DNA of 64,000 nucleotides, from positions 1 to 64,000 of the forward strand of contig CAMWRH010000001.1 of assembly GCA_947176605.1 (NCBI GenBank), written 5' to 3'. Shown in pieces: positions 35,112-43,967 of this stretch. The notes under the pieces were generated by a model. That model saw nothing but the letters and a program-made list of their open reading frames with translations, did not search any database and was not told where the DNA came from. Source of the DNA: an uncultured Porphyromonadaceae bacterium. Lineage in GTDB: Bacteria > Bacteroidota > Bacteroidia > Bacteroidales > Muribaculaceae. How positions within the stretch are numbered: position 1 is the first letter of the stretch; each line of letters starts with the position of its first letter. The position numbers were made by a program, and so were the translations under genes.

Positions 35112-37061
35112 ATGATCAATATAAAGTTTCCCGACGGCAGTGTGCGCCAATACGAGTCAGGTGTTACACCCTTGCAGGTGGCCGAAAGCATTAGCCCGCG
35201 TTTTGCGGCTGATGTGCTCGCAGCGAAAGTAAACGGCGAAGAATGGGACATCGCACGCCCCATCGCCACTGACGCAGACATACAGTTGTTCAAGTGGGAT
35301 GATCCGGAGGGCAAACACGCTTTCTGGCATTCTTCAGCACACCTTCTGGCAGAAGCTCTGCAAGAGCTTTATCCCGGTGTGAAATTCGGCATTGGTCCGG
35401 CAATCGAGAATGGTTTTTACTATGACATCGATCCCGGTCAGCACAAAATAACAGCCGAAGACTTCCCGAAAATCGAGAAAAAGATGCAGGAACTGGTGGC
35501 TAAGAAAGAAGCCATCGTGCGCGCTGACATATCTAAGGAGGATGCCCTCAAGATGTTTGGCGAAAGGGGAGAGGAATATAAATGTGAGCTTATTTCAGAG
35601 CTTGAAGACGGCCACATCACGACCTATACCCAGGGAGCGTTTACCGATCTCTGCCGCGGCCCGCATCTTCCGAGCACTGCGGGGATAAAGGCCGTGAAAA
35701 TCCTCTCGCTTGCCGGAGCATATTGGAGAGGCGATGAGAAGCGCAATCAACTTGTACGCGTATACGGCATCACCTTCCCTAAAAAGAAAATGCTCGATGA
35801 GTATCTCGCACTTCTCGAAGAGGCCAAAAAGCGCGACCATCGCAAGCTCGGCAAGGAGATGGAGCTCTTCGCATTCTCGGAGACAGTAGGCAAAGGCCTT
35901 CCGCTTTGGCTCCCTAAAGGCGCCGCACTGCGCGATCGGCTTGAACAGTTCCTCCGCAAGATTCAGAAACAATACGGTTACCTTCAGGTAATCACACCTC
36001 ATATCGGCAACAAGCTGCTCTATGTCACTTCCGGTCACTGGGCAAAATACGGCAAGGATTCATTCCAGCCTATTCATACCCCCGAAGAAGGCGAAGAGTA
36101 TCTGCTCAAGCCGATGAACTGTCCTCACCACTGTGAGATATACAAGGCTTTCCCCCGCAGCTATCGCGATCTGCCTCTGCGACTCGCAGAGTTCGGCACA
36201 GTCTATCGTTATGAGCAAAGCGGCGAGCTGCACGGACTTACGCGAGTGCGCGGATTCACTCAGGACGATGCGCACATCTTCTGCGCTCCGGAGCAGATCA
36301 AGGATGAGTTCCTTAAGGTAATGGATATCATCCTCTATATCTTCAAGGCTCTTGACTTTAAGAATTTCGAAGCGCAGATTTCACTTCGCGATCCGAAAAA
36401 CAAAGAGAAATATATCGGCAGCGATGAGAACTGGCATCTCGCAGAAAGTGCCATCATCGAAGCCTGTGCGGAAAAAGGGCTTAAAGCACGACAGGTGGAA
36501 GGCGAGGCAGCCTTCTATGGTCCGAAACTTGACTTCATGGTAAAAGATGCCATCGGACGCAGATGGCAGCTTGGCACGATTCAGGTAGACTACAATCTTC
36601 CGGAGCGTTTCGGACTTGAATACACCGGTGCCGACAACCAGAAGCACCGTCCGGTGATGATACACCGTGCGCCGTTCGGCTCGATGGAGCGCTTCGTGGC
36701 AGTGCTGCTTGAGCATACGGCGGGTCGCCTGCCGCTCTGGCTCGTGCCCGAACAGGCAGTGATTCTCCCGATCAGCGAAAAATTCAACGACTACGCTTAC
36801 CATGTAGCCAAAGAGCTCGACAAGCAGGGAGTGCGTGCTATCGTCGATGACCGAAACGAGAAGATCGGAAAGAAAATCCGTGACAACGAACTCAAGAAAG
36901 TGCCTTATCTTCTTATTGTAGGTGAAAAAGAGGCAGAAAATGACGAGGTTTCGGTAAGAAAACACGGAGAAGGTGACAAAGGTATGATGAAAATCATTAA
37001 CTTTGCAGACGCATTGAATGCCGAAGTAGAAAAAATGACAAACCAATCCTCTCAGAGCTGA
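35112..37061 (+). CDS. thrS: Threonyl-tRNA synthetase
   Basis: Class II synthetase that charges tRNA-Thr. Domain order is an N-terminal TGS domain (INIKFPDGS from residue 2), the second additional editing domain containing [11 protein letters not shown], the catalytic core with [12 protein letters not shown] (the Zn-binding Cys) and [15 protein letters not shown] (motif 2 region), and the C-terminal anticodon-binding domain. ATG 35112 (MINIKF) is preferred to the TTG at 35103, giving 649 residues. infC follows after 38 bp in the conserved thrS-infC-rpmI-rplT order. Confidence 0.97.
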   Translation: MINIKFPDGSVRQYESGVTPLQVAESISPRFAADVLAAKVNGEEWDIARPIATDADIQLFKWDDPEGKHAFWHSSAHLLAEALQELYPGVKFGIGPAIENGFYYDIDPGQHKITAEDFPKIEKKMQELVAKKEAIVRADISKEDALKMFGERGEEYKCELISELEDGHITTYTQGAFTDLCRGPHLPSTAGIKAVKILSLAGAYWRGDEKRNQLVRVYGITFPKKKMLDEYLALLEEAKKRDHRKLGKEMELFAFSETVGKGLPLWLPKGAALRDRLEQFLRKIQKQYGYLQVITPHIGNKLLYVTSGHWAKYGKDSFQPIHTPEEGEEYLLKPMNCPHHCEIYKAFPRSYRDLPLRLAEFGTVYRYEQSGELHGLTRVRGFTQDDAHIFCAPEQIKDEFLKVMDIILYIFKALDFKNFEAQISLRDPKNKEKYIGSDENWHLAESAIIEACAEKGLKARQVEGEAAFYGPKLDFMVKDAIGRRWQLGTIQVDYNLPERFGLEYTGADNQKHRPVMIHRAPFGSMERFVAVLLEHTAGRLPLWLVPEQAVILPISEKFNDYAYHVAKELDKQGVRAIVDDRNEKIGKKIRDNELKKVPYLLIVGEKEAENDEVSVRKHGEGDKGMMKIINFADALNAEVEKMTNQSSQS

Positions 37062-37099
37062 TGTGCGCCATCAGAAACTGAAGGATACAAACAGATTTA

Positions 37100-37801
37100 A
37101 TGGAGAAAAAACCAAACTTTTCAGGTCCGCGTCGTCCGCAGGGACCGCGTCCCCGTCCCGGGCAGCGTCCCGGTCAGAGAGGAGCAAGAAGCGACAAGGA
37201 TCCGTACGCCACAAATGAGCAGATCCGCGCCAAAGAGGTGCGCCTGGTAGGCGACAACGTAGAGCAGGGTGTCTATCCGATAGAAAAGGCACGCCGCATA
37301 GCTCGCGATATGGAACTTGATCTCATCGAGATTTCGCCCACCGCCGAACCGCCCGTTTGCCGTATTCTCGATTATCAGAAATTTCTATATCAGCAGAAAA
37401 AGCGTCAGAAGGAGCAAAAAGCAAAAGCTACTAAAGTTGTAGTGAAGGAGATCCGTTTCGGTCCGCAGACCGATGACCATGACTACAACTTCAAGCTTAA
37501 GCATGCCCAGGGATTCCTGAAAGAGGGATCGAAAGTAAAGGCCTATGTGTTCTTCCGTGGGCGTTCGATCCTCTTCAAAGAGCAGGGAGAAGTGCTGCTC
37601 CTCAGATTTGCCAATGATCTTGAAGATCTCGGTAAAGTAGAGCAGATGCCGGTGCTTGAAGGGAAGCGCATGATCATCATGATTTCCCCTCTTAAGACTC
37701 AGCCCAAGAAGGATGCTCCCAAAAAGGAAACATCCAAAGGCGAAGCCCCCAAGCAGGCACCTGAAGAGTCTGCCGCCAGTGAGGCTGAACCCAACGAATA
37801 A
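37100..37801 (+). CDS. infC: Translation initiation factor IF-3, extended at both ends
   Basis: IF-3 binds the 30S subunit and checks initiator tRNA pairing. The conserved core runs from about residue 34 ([16 protein letters not shown]) through [20 protein letters not shown] and the C-terminal domain with [20 protein letters not shown]. An N-terminal extension of about 33 residues is rich in Arg, Pro and Gly, with [10 protein letters not shown] repeats. A C-terminal extension after the domain (about residue 200 on) is rich in Lys, Glu, Pro and Ala. The start is a normal ATG, not the AUU used for autoregulation in enterobacteria. Confidence 0.96.
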   Translation: MEKKPNFSGPRRPQGPRPRPGQRPGQRGARSDKDPYATNEQIRAKEVRLVGDNVEQGVYPIEKARRIARDMELDLIEISPTAEPPVCRILDYQKFLYQQKKRQKEQKAKATKVVVKEIRFGPQTDDHDYNFKLKHAQGFLKEGSKVKAYVFFRGRSILFKEQGEVLLLRFANDLEDLGKVEQMPVLEGKRMIIMISPLKTQPKKDAPKKETSKGEAPKQAPEESAASEAEPNE

Positions 37802-37863
37802 ATTAATAGAGACCGTAGGCACCACGTGCCGAGGTGAATATAACAATCTAAAAATTTCAACCA

Positions 37864-38061
37864 ATGCCTAAGGTAAAGACCAATGCCGCGTCAAAGAAGC
37901 GCTTCGCGCTCACCGGCACCGGAAAAGTGAAAAGAAAACATGCTTATCACAGCCACATCCTGACCAAGAAGTCGAAAAAGCGTAAACGCAACCTCGACCA
38001 CACAGCTCTGGTGGATTCGGCCAACATCAAGCAGGTCCGTTCACTGCTCAACATGCGCTAA
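37864..38061 (+). CDS. rpmI: 50S ribosomal protein bL35
   Basis: 65-residue basic protein of the large ribosomal subunit. The opening [20 protein letters not shown] and the RKHAYHSH segment are diagnostic. It lies 62 bp after infC and 127 bp before rplT in the conserved operon. Confidence 0.97.
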   Translation: MPKVKTNAASKKRFALTGTGKVKRKHAYHSHILTKKSKKRKRNLDHTALVDSANIKQVRSLLNMR

Positions 38062-38188
38062 TCACAGCATATGTGAGCCCGACACCATCTCCTCGACATC
38101 ATCTCTTCTCATTCATAACATTTTTCAATAACCGAATGTAGAGCACCAAAAGAGTCTAAAAGCCGCTCACATTCAAAATTTAAAAAAA

Positions 38189-38533
38189 ATGCCTAGATCA
38201 GTCAATCACGTCGCTTCACGTGCTAAAAGAAAGAAAATCCTGAAACTCACACGCGGTTACTATGGTAGCCGTCGCAACGTGTGGACCGTCGCGAAGAACA
38301 CATGGGAGAAAGGTCTCACCTATGCATACCGCGACCGCAAGCAGAAAAAGCGCAACTTCCGCGCACTCTGGATTCAGCGTATCAACGCCGCAGCACGCCA
38401 GGAGGATCTTTCTTACTCCAAGCTGATGGGTCTGATTCACAAGGCCGGTATCGAGATCAACCGCAAGGTGCTCGCCGATCTTGCTATGAACAATCCCGCT
38501 GCTTTCAAAGCAATCTGCGACAAGGTAAAATAA
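38189..38533 (+). CDS. rplT: 50S ribosomal protein bL20
   Basis: 114-residue basic protein needed early in 50S assembly. Motifs are [40 protein letters not shown] and [10 protein letters not shown]. The 127-bp gap before it has no recognisable gene and could hold an autoregulatory leader, as known for the L20 operon in other bacteria, but no clear structure was identified. Confidence 0.97.
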   Translation: MPRSVNHVASRAKRKKILKLTRGYYGSRRNVWTVAKNTWEKGLTYAYRDRKQKKRNFRALWIQRINAAARQEDLSYSKLMGLIHKAGIEINRKVLADLAMNNPAAFKAICDKVK

Positions 38534-38944
38534 GAGATTCTGTCGAATCCACGGGATGCTTATTTTTTAGGACGTCCTGCACAACAAATCGACACATCTC
38601 TGCGTTATAAGAGTAGAAACAACCCACATCAAAGCAATTTGGGAAACTCATCAAATTAATCGAAATACCGAGACAAGCTTCTTATTTGATGGCGGGCCCC
38701 ACGTTTCTTCGGAGACGTTGCTATTGATAGCACAAGGCGGATTACAAAGAATAGGCGGCACTCAAAACCTGTCATTCGGAGTTTCATCACAAAGCCTTTG
38801 ATGTGGTCTTATAACCGGGGCGGATCGGAATCAAATCCGATTCGCCCCCTTCATTTTAAGATATGGTGGATCGTATTCATGACTGTCAGCAGATGTAATT
38901 CAAGGCTAAGCTATGATACGTGGCATCAAAGTTTATTTTTTATC
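38534..38944. other. Intergenic region after rplT
   Basis: 411 bp. A small stem GATTC/GAATC lies just after rplT, and the strong terminator at 38817-38856 lies further on. The stretch between shows no gene or RNA that I recognise. No exact promoter was found for the nitroreductase. Confidence 0.4.
38817..38856 (+). terminator. Terminator of the thrS-rplT operon
   Basis: 13-bp stem (38817-38829 with 38836-38848, one G-U pair), a 6-nt loop, then CTTCATTTT. Confidence 0.75.
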
Positions 38945-39697
38945 ATGGAAAGCATTAAAAAGGCTCTACTTGGGCGCACAAGTGTGCGCCGTTACGAACG
39001 TGAGGCAATCCCGCCTCAGACGATGGAGTTTATCTACAAGGCTGTAGAGAATACTCCTACTTCCTACAATGGTCAGCAATTCTCTGTGATTGACATTGAC
39101 AATCAGAATCTCAAAGAGAAACTTTACGAAATGACAAATCAGAAGCAGTTGAAAACATGCAACCGACTTCTGATTTTCCTGGCTGACTACAACAAGATCT
39201 CTCTACTTGCAAAACAGAAAAACCTCAATATGCCGTCGATCACAAACTGCATGGACGGCGTACTGCTTGGGGTGATCGATGCTTCGCTTGCTATGATGAG
39301 TGCTGTTGTGGCTGCTCAGGCATGTGGGTTGGGATCGAACTGTGTGGGATATCTTCGCACTGTAGATCCTGCAGCTGTAGCTGAACTTCTGAAACTTCCC
39401 AAGGGTGTATTTGTAGTATGTGGCCTTGCACTCGGAATTCCGCGTGAGCAGCCCGATCTGAAACCCAAACAGCCGACCTCGCTTGTATTCCACAAGAATC
39501 AATATCGTCAGGATGATGCCGCTATGATTGAAGAACTTACGGAGTATGACGAAGTGGTAAAACACTACAATGCAACGCGTGCCGGCGGAACTTCCACCAA
39601 CGATTGGGTAGCTCATATTCTCAACTACTATGATCACGCCACTCACTACAAGATTCTGGAATACCTGAAGAACCAGGGGTACGATATCACTCACTAA
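38945..39697 (+). CDS. Nitroreductase-family FMN oxidoreductase
   Basis: Nitroreductase fold of the NfsA/FRP type, using FMN and NAD(P)H. The N-terminal signature is ALLGRTSVRRYEREAIP, the phosphate/FMN-binding region NTPTSYNGQQFSVI follows, and the C-terminal part contains ACGLGSNCVGYLR. ATG 38945 (MESIKKALL) is chosen because homology starts there (250 residues); an upstream in-frame ATG at 38798 overlaps the terminator hairpin. The physiological substrate is unknown. Confidence 0.92.
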   Translation: MESIKKALLGRTSVRRYEREAIPPQTMEFIYKAVENTPTSYNGQQFSVIDIDNQNLKEKLYEMTNQKQLKTCNRLLIFLADYNKISLLAKQKNLNMPSITNCMDGVLLGVIDASLAMMSAVVAAQACGLGSNCVGYLRTVDPAAVAELLKLPKGVFVVCGLALGIPREQPDLKPKQPTSLVFHKNQYRQDDAAMIEELTEYDEVVKHYNATRAGGTSTNDWVAHILNYYDHATHYKILEYLKNQGYDITH

Positions 39698-39721
39698 ATC
39701 GTGTGATCATGAACTGATATT

Positions 39722-39765
39722 GACTAAGACAATCTGCGACAGCATGGGATTGTCTTAGTCTTCTT
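39722..39765 (+). terminator. Terminator of the nitroreductase gene
   Basis: A perfect 13-bp stem, GACTAAGACAATC (39722-39734) with GATTGTCTTAGTC (39748-39760), followed by TTCTTATAT. Confidence 0.8.
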
Positions 39766-40118
39766 ATATATAAATACTTGATATTGTGATAGTTGGATCG
39801 GATATAGGGAAGTCATACATCAATTTGAATCCGATTACTGTATCATAGTAATTGAAAATTTCATTTTCCCGATACTCCTTGCGTTTAGCGCCAAATATTA
39901 CAAAATAAAGCCGCTTTAAAATATCCTGTAATTACAGACGCCACACCACATTCCACATAATTAATCAAGCACTAAATTATCAACACAAGGAGATTAAGTA
40001 GGCGCCATTTACAGTCAGAGCGTTTGCCCGGCTCTCTGCTATTCGCTGACAGGCGTGGCCGTCGATGAGAAAATCAATGGAGACAGTCAAGCAGGTATGA
40101 TTGAAACGTGCAGACAAG

Positions 40119-40155
40119 AAAAACGGAGCCATGGACGCATCCAGACTCCGTTTTT
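40119..40155. terminator. Bidirectional terminator
   Basis: AAAAACGGAG (40119-40128) pairs with CTCCGTTTTT (40146-40155) around a 17-nt loop, giving five T residues on either strand. Confidence 0.65.
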
Positions 40156-40504
40156 GTCGTAAGATAGCTTGTTTTATTATTGGCCTGCCGTCACCGGTAT
40201 GCCTTACGAACATGTCTACGACAACGTTCTCTATATATAAGACGCTTTAGAAGCCGAAAAGTTGCATCGAACTTCTGAATTTAACTGTATTTAACACTTC
40301 GAAGGTATAACCGATATAATCTACGATATAGCGTAGATCAATATCAAATATATTTGCAGGGAGCCTGCTCCTCTTTTGGTAGAAAAGCATATGAAGTAAA
40401 GGATATGGGATCAGGCTCCGGGGTTGGTGCTTTTGAATTGATCATCAGCATATCCTCAAGAAGAGATGCTGTAGAATCGTAAAATGGTGATACCTGCGAA
40501 ATTC

Positions 40505-41167
40505 CTACAGGAATGAATATGGGGAGGTGACTATTCGCATAATATCCTGCGGGTTATTGACTATATTATCAGCGTAGGCTCTACGCAATTCGCTGATAGG
40601 ACGGAATCCCCATGTCACGCCGATTGAATCCACACATGCTCTGCGTGCGGTCTCTATATCGACCGCACTGTCTCCAACAAAAACTACATCCGCTTTGGGG
40701 GCAGGTGATGCGCTAAGCACTGCAAATACAACTGAAGGATCCGGCTTCACAGGACGTTCCTCTATCTGACCCATCACTGCTACAAAAGGTATATCCGGGA
40801 AGTAATGATTGATAATATGAGTTGCAGCCGACTGGTATTTGTTGGTTGCGACAGCTACCTTAACTCCTTTTGAAGTCAGCTCTTCAAGTAATTCCGGGAT
40901 ACCGGGATAGGGGACTGTATTGTCAGTGCAATGTTGGTCGTAATATTCCCGGAAATACTCAAGAAGTCGGTCGATGGTCGCCGGGTCTGCATCAGGTTCG
41001 GCTCTCTGCATCAGTTTCCTTACGCCATTTCCAACCATGAAATTATAGGCTGAAATAGGATGGGAGGGGTATCCCATTTTCTCAAGCGCATAGTTGCACG
41101 CAGTGCCTAAATCCGCAATCGTGTTAAGCAGCGTACCATCGAGGTCAAATATTACCAAAGATTTCAT
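40505..41167 (-). CDS. gph: HAD-family phosphatase, phosphoglycolate phosphatase-like
   Basis: 220-residue haloacid-dehalogenase-type hydrolase. Motif I is FDLDGTLLNT, followed by a helical cap (type C1), motif II VAVATNKYQS, a Lys in RPVKPDPSVVF, and motif III VFVGDSAVDIETARRA. It is closest in style to phosphoglycolate phosphatase (Gph), but this subfamily includes enzymes for other sugar phosphates and nucleotides, so the substrate is uncertain. Confidence 0.85.
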   Translation of the reverse strand: MKSLVIFDLDGTLLNTIADLGTACNYALEKMGYPSHPISAYNFMVGNGVRKLMQRAEPDADPATIDRLLEYFREYYDQHCTDNTVPYPGIPELLEELTSKGVKVAVATNKYQSAATHIINHYFPDIPFVAVMGQIEERPVKPDPSVVFAVLSASPAPKADVVFVGDSAVDIETARRACVDSIGVTWGFRPISELRRAYADNIVNNPQDIMRIVTSPYSFL

Positions 41168-41554
41168 ATAAGATCAATTAGGGTCATTTAGTCAACTAAG
41201 TGGCTACAAAGAATAAATGCTATAATCATTTTAGAGATTCACCAACGGCAGGGCTTATTTTTAGCAGCTTCCTCAAGGTCGGGTAGGTCACGATATCCCC
41301 TTATCGCTCCCATCCGGACTTTGCAAAATCCACTCGAATTCGGCTCTTCCCATATGTGCATTTATTAGCTATAGCTACTTGCCATATTTATATAACAATT
41401 TTTACTACACATTTACTGAACCCGTTGGCCGGGAATCCATGTTGTTGCTGGCTTTCATACAGAAGCCTGAAAATTCAAGTCGGCGATATGAGAGACTTCA
41501 TCTTGCAATTACTGTTTATATCATTCAAGATAAGCTTCGCATATCCCGATTAAA
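41168..41554. other. Intergenic region between tamL and the HAD phosphatase
   Basis: 387 bp. The most notable part is the multi-frame element at 41239-41361, including a small hairpin CGATA/TATCG. The rest shows no gene, and no exact promoter was found for the phosphatase. Confidence 0.4.
41239..41361 (-). other. Small open frame or structured intergenic element
   Basis: A 40-codon minus-strand frame starts at ATG 41361 after two stop codons and ends at TGA 41239. Its translation includes EEPNSSGFCKVRMGAIRGY and LPDLEEAAKNKPCRW. The same DNA is also open in a second minus frame after a stop (reading VTYPTLRKLLKISPAVGES) and on the plus strand. Openness in several frames suggests a constrained non-coding element, or a fragment of a repeated sequence, rather than one small protein. 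Function unknown. Confidence 0.3.
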
Positions 41555-43891
41555 TCAGAAAGGATATCCTATGGAGAAGTGGAATGCCCTGTCGCGTCCC
41601 CAGCGTGGATGCAGCAGAGGCCAAGGTTCAGCTCCGGCAGCAGGATTATGAGCTTTCATGCCTAAATCAAAGCGTAAGAGAAAGTAGTCGAAATCCAGTC
41701 GTATGCCCAGACCATATGCGGCTGCGAGCTGTCGGTAGAAGCTGTCGAAGCGGAATACTCCATTAGGCTGATTGGCATAATTCTTTATGGTCCAGATATT
41801 TCCTATATCTATGAAAGCGCCCATCTCTATGATCCAGAATAGTTTTGCCCGATATTCGGCACTCATGATAAACCGAATGTCGCCGCATTGATCCATGAAA
41901 TCACTTACACTGTTGACGCTTCGGAAAGCACCGGGGCCCAAAGTGCGCACGGCCCATCCTCGCACTCCATTTGCACCACCACCGTAGAAGCGCTTCTCGA
42001 AAGGAAGTATGCCGGAATTACCGTAAGGCACACCAATACCGAATCCCACGCGTCCGGCTACTGACTGTCGGGTATCAAATCTGTGGGTAAATGAGAAATC
42101 CGAATCCACTTTGAAATACTGAGAGTAATGTATTCCGAATATTTTATAGGGGTCGGAATGGAAATCTGATCTATGCGCAAAAATGCTGCTGAGAGCAAAC
42201 AGCAGATTGCCCGCGACCTCAGCGTTCACACGCACATTATATATATTTTTCTGAATCGATCTCTGCCAAGGCACATCGCTACGCTTATTGGTATGATAGA
42301 AGCTATATCCCATACGCATTATGAAGTGATCTTCATAACTGTAGCGTAGCAACGGATTGTCGGGCGCAATCTGATTTATAAAGTCTACGGTTGACTCCGG
42401 AAGATATACATAATTTATATCAAGAGGAGTGAAGGTATGGCGGTTGCGTGTCCGCGCTTCGCTCCACTTATAGCTCCATCCTGCTGTAGATATGATGCGA
42501 GTATACTCGGGGCGTTCCTGATAATTCATCGACAGATGAATCTGAGTTGAAGCATTGACATGCCGTTTGAAACTCTCCTTAAGCAACGGGGCCTTAAATT
42601 TAGGGAACTGTAATCCGACATCGGCAGAATATTCCATATATCTGTCATGTATCAATCCGTCAAGATTTCCGCTGATTGACTCATAGGCGCCACGTAGCTT
42701 CACGGTGAATGTCTCTGACCCTTTCCCTATATTCCTGTGGGTATAGCCAAGTGCGACAGCCACCCCGAGGTCGCCCTCTGAATTGGTGCCTTCGAGTTCG
42801 GCTCCCATTGACTGGCTTCTCGCAGGTGTGAGAAGTATGTAGGCGTCAAGCAGACCTACACCTCCGATTTCACCGACCGGTTCGTAACGCACATTGATAA
42901 ATTTCAGAATTTCAAGCCGGGAGAATGCCTTATATGTCTGATCGAGTTCGTGTTCGGAATATTCGTGTCCGGGCCGTATGAAATTATTCTCATAAATCAC
43001 TGACGGACGCAGATACCGTGACTGCCCGTAAAGGATAGTCATATCGCGATAGCTGACCGTATCACTTGCGGCCAGCGAATAAAAATCCGCTCCGGCCCCC
43101 GCCTGATAGTCGGTAATACAGATTACCTTACGCACCAGATACCTTTTGGCTGCCAGTGCGTGGCTGCGAGTATCTGTCCGGTCTGATGATGTGTCAATGC
43201 GCAGAAGGAGATCGACATCATGTGATCCTTGCGTAGTATCCGCTTCAAATGTTATATTTTCTTTTGTAAAGTTATAATATCCATGATTATGCATGCGCGT
43301 AGCAATCATCTGCCTCTGCATGTCAAGATTATTCCGGTCAAGCAGATCTCCCTGCCGCATTCCCCATCTGGTGGTGTCATGAAGCACGAGGGCGGCAATC
43401 GTAGTGTCAGTTACTTCATAACGTGTATTCCTGATTACATGCGGAATTCCGGAGTGTACATCATAATCCACCGTTGCCTTTCTTGAGGCAGAATCCGTAT
43501 GCACGCTTGCGTTTACTTCCGCACCGAGGTATCCTTTGTTGATCAAGGCGAGTTTGATCTGTCTGGCTCCGGCCTGCGTAAGTACGGAATCATAAATCAC
43601 GGGAGGCTCACCCATCTTACGCAGCCAGCGATTATACCATTTTGCAGTGTCATTGCCCGAAAGATTATATATCGACAATCTTAACGGCATACTCCACAGC
43701 ATCTTATGGTTAGGTTGCTGACGTAAGTATGTGAGAAGTTCCTCCTCATCAAGTGCAGTGGATGTGGAGTCAAGCTGAACCCGGACTTTTGACAGAAGCA
43801 GATCGCCCGAAGGCACATGCCGCGTAGTGCTACATGCTCCTGACAGCAAGATTATGGCTGCTGAAAAGGGGAGGTATTTATGGCGTCTCAT
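41555..43891 (-). CDS. tamL: Outer-membrane translocation and assembly lipoprotein TamL (BamA/TamA-like)
   Basis: 778-residue Omp85-superfamily protein. The signal peptide ends in a lipobox (LLSGAC, Cys20), which separates the Bacteroidota TamL form from TamA. POTRA-like segments follow (about 30-330, including ALINKGYLGAEVNASV), then the 16-strand barrel. Barrel landmarks are GFGIGVPYGNSGILPFEKRFYGGGANGVRGW, shortened here as the conserved RFYGGGANGVRGW loop, and a C-terminal beta-signal ending in FSIGYPF. It probably works with a TamB protein, not present here, to insert outer-membrane proteins. It lies 76 bp behind the MBL-thioesterase gene. Confidence 0.93.
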   Translation of the reverse strand: MRRHKYLPFSAAIILLSGACSTTRHVPSGDLLLSKVRVQLDSTSTALDEEELLTYLRQQPNHKMLWSMPLRLSIYNLSGNDTAKWYNRWLRKMGEPPVIYDSVLTQAGARQIKLALINKGYLGAEVNASVHTDSASRKATVDYDVHSGIPHVIRNTRYEVTDTTIAALVLHDTTRWGMRQGDLLDRNNLDMQRQMIATRMHNHGYYNFTKENITFEADTTQGSHDVDLLLRIDTSSDRTDTRSHALAAKRYLVRKVICITDYQAGAGADFYSLAASDTVSYRDMTILYGQSRYLRPSVIYENNFIRPGHEYSEHELDQTYKAFSRLEILKFINVRYEPVGEIGGVGLLDAYILLTPARSQSMGAELEGTNSEGDLGVAVALGYTHRNIGKGSETFTVKLRGAYESISGNLDGLIHDRYMEYSADVGLQFPKFKAPLLKESFKRHVNASTQIHLSMNYQERPEYTRIISTAGWSYKWSEARTRNRHTFTPLDINYVYLPESTVDFINQIAPDNPLLRYSYEDHFIMRMGYSFYHTNKRSDVPWQRSIQKNIYNVRVNAEVAGNLLFALSSIFAHRSDFHSDPYKIFGIHYSQYFKVDSDFSFTHRFDTRQSVAGRVGFGIGVPYGNSGILPFEKRFYGGGANGVRGWAVRTLGPGAFRSVNSVSDFMDQCGDIRFIMSAEYRAKLFWIIEMGAFIDIGNIWTIKNYANQPNGVFRFDSFYRQLAAAYGLGIRLDFDYFLLRFDLGMKAHNPAAGAEPWPLLHPRWGRDRAFHFSIGYPF

Positions 43892-43967
43892 GATGAAGCG
43901 GTTGAATATACTTACATACTGCCCTCACAGGCAGCAATGCCACCGATGTGGCATCCCTTTAGTCGGA

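Larger units (their letters stand above)
39698..40504. other. Long convergent intergenic region
   Basis: 807 bp between nitroreductase and the HAD phosphatase. It holds two terminators (39722-39765 and 40119-40155) and an inverted repeat CTACG-6 nt-CGTAG (40321-40336). A minus-strand open frame of 77 codons (39980-40213) runs across the second terminator and resembles no protein I know. Just downstream of the phosphatase stop, a second minus-strand frame runs without stop for about 60 codons towards 40350. I see no convincing gene. Confidence 0.4.

Noticed and set aside
39980..40213. 77-codon minus-strand open frame
   Set aside because: It crosses a bidirectional terminator hairpin and has no similarity to any family I know.
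41281..41345. FMN riboswitch upstream of the HAD phosphatase
   Set aside because: Only the 3' string AAAGTCCGGATGGGAG matches; the other conserved stems of the aptamer are missing in the expected order. An Infernal search with RF00050 would decide.
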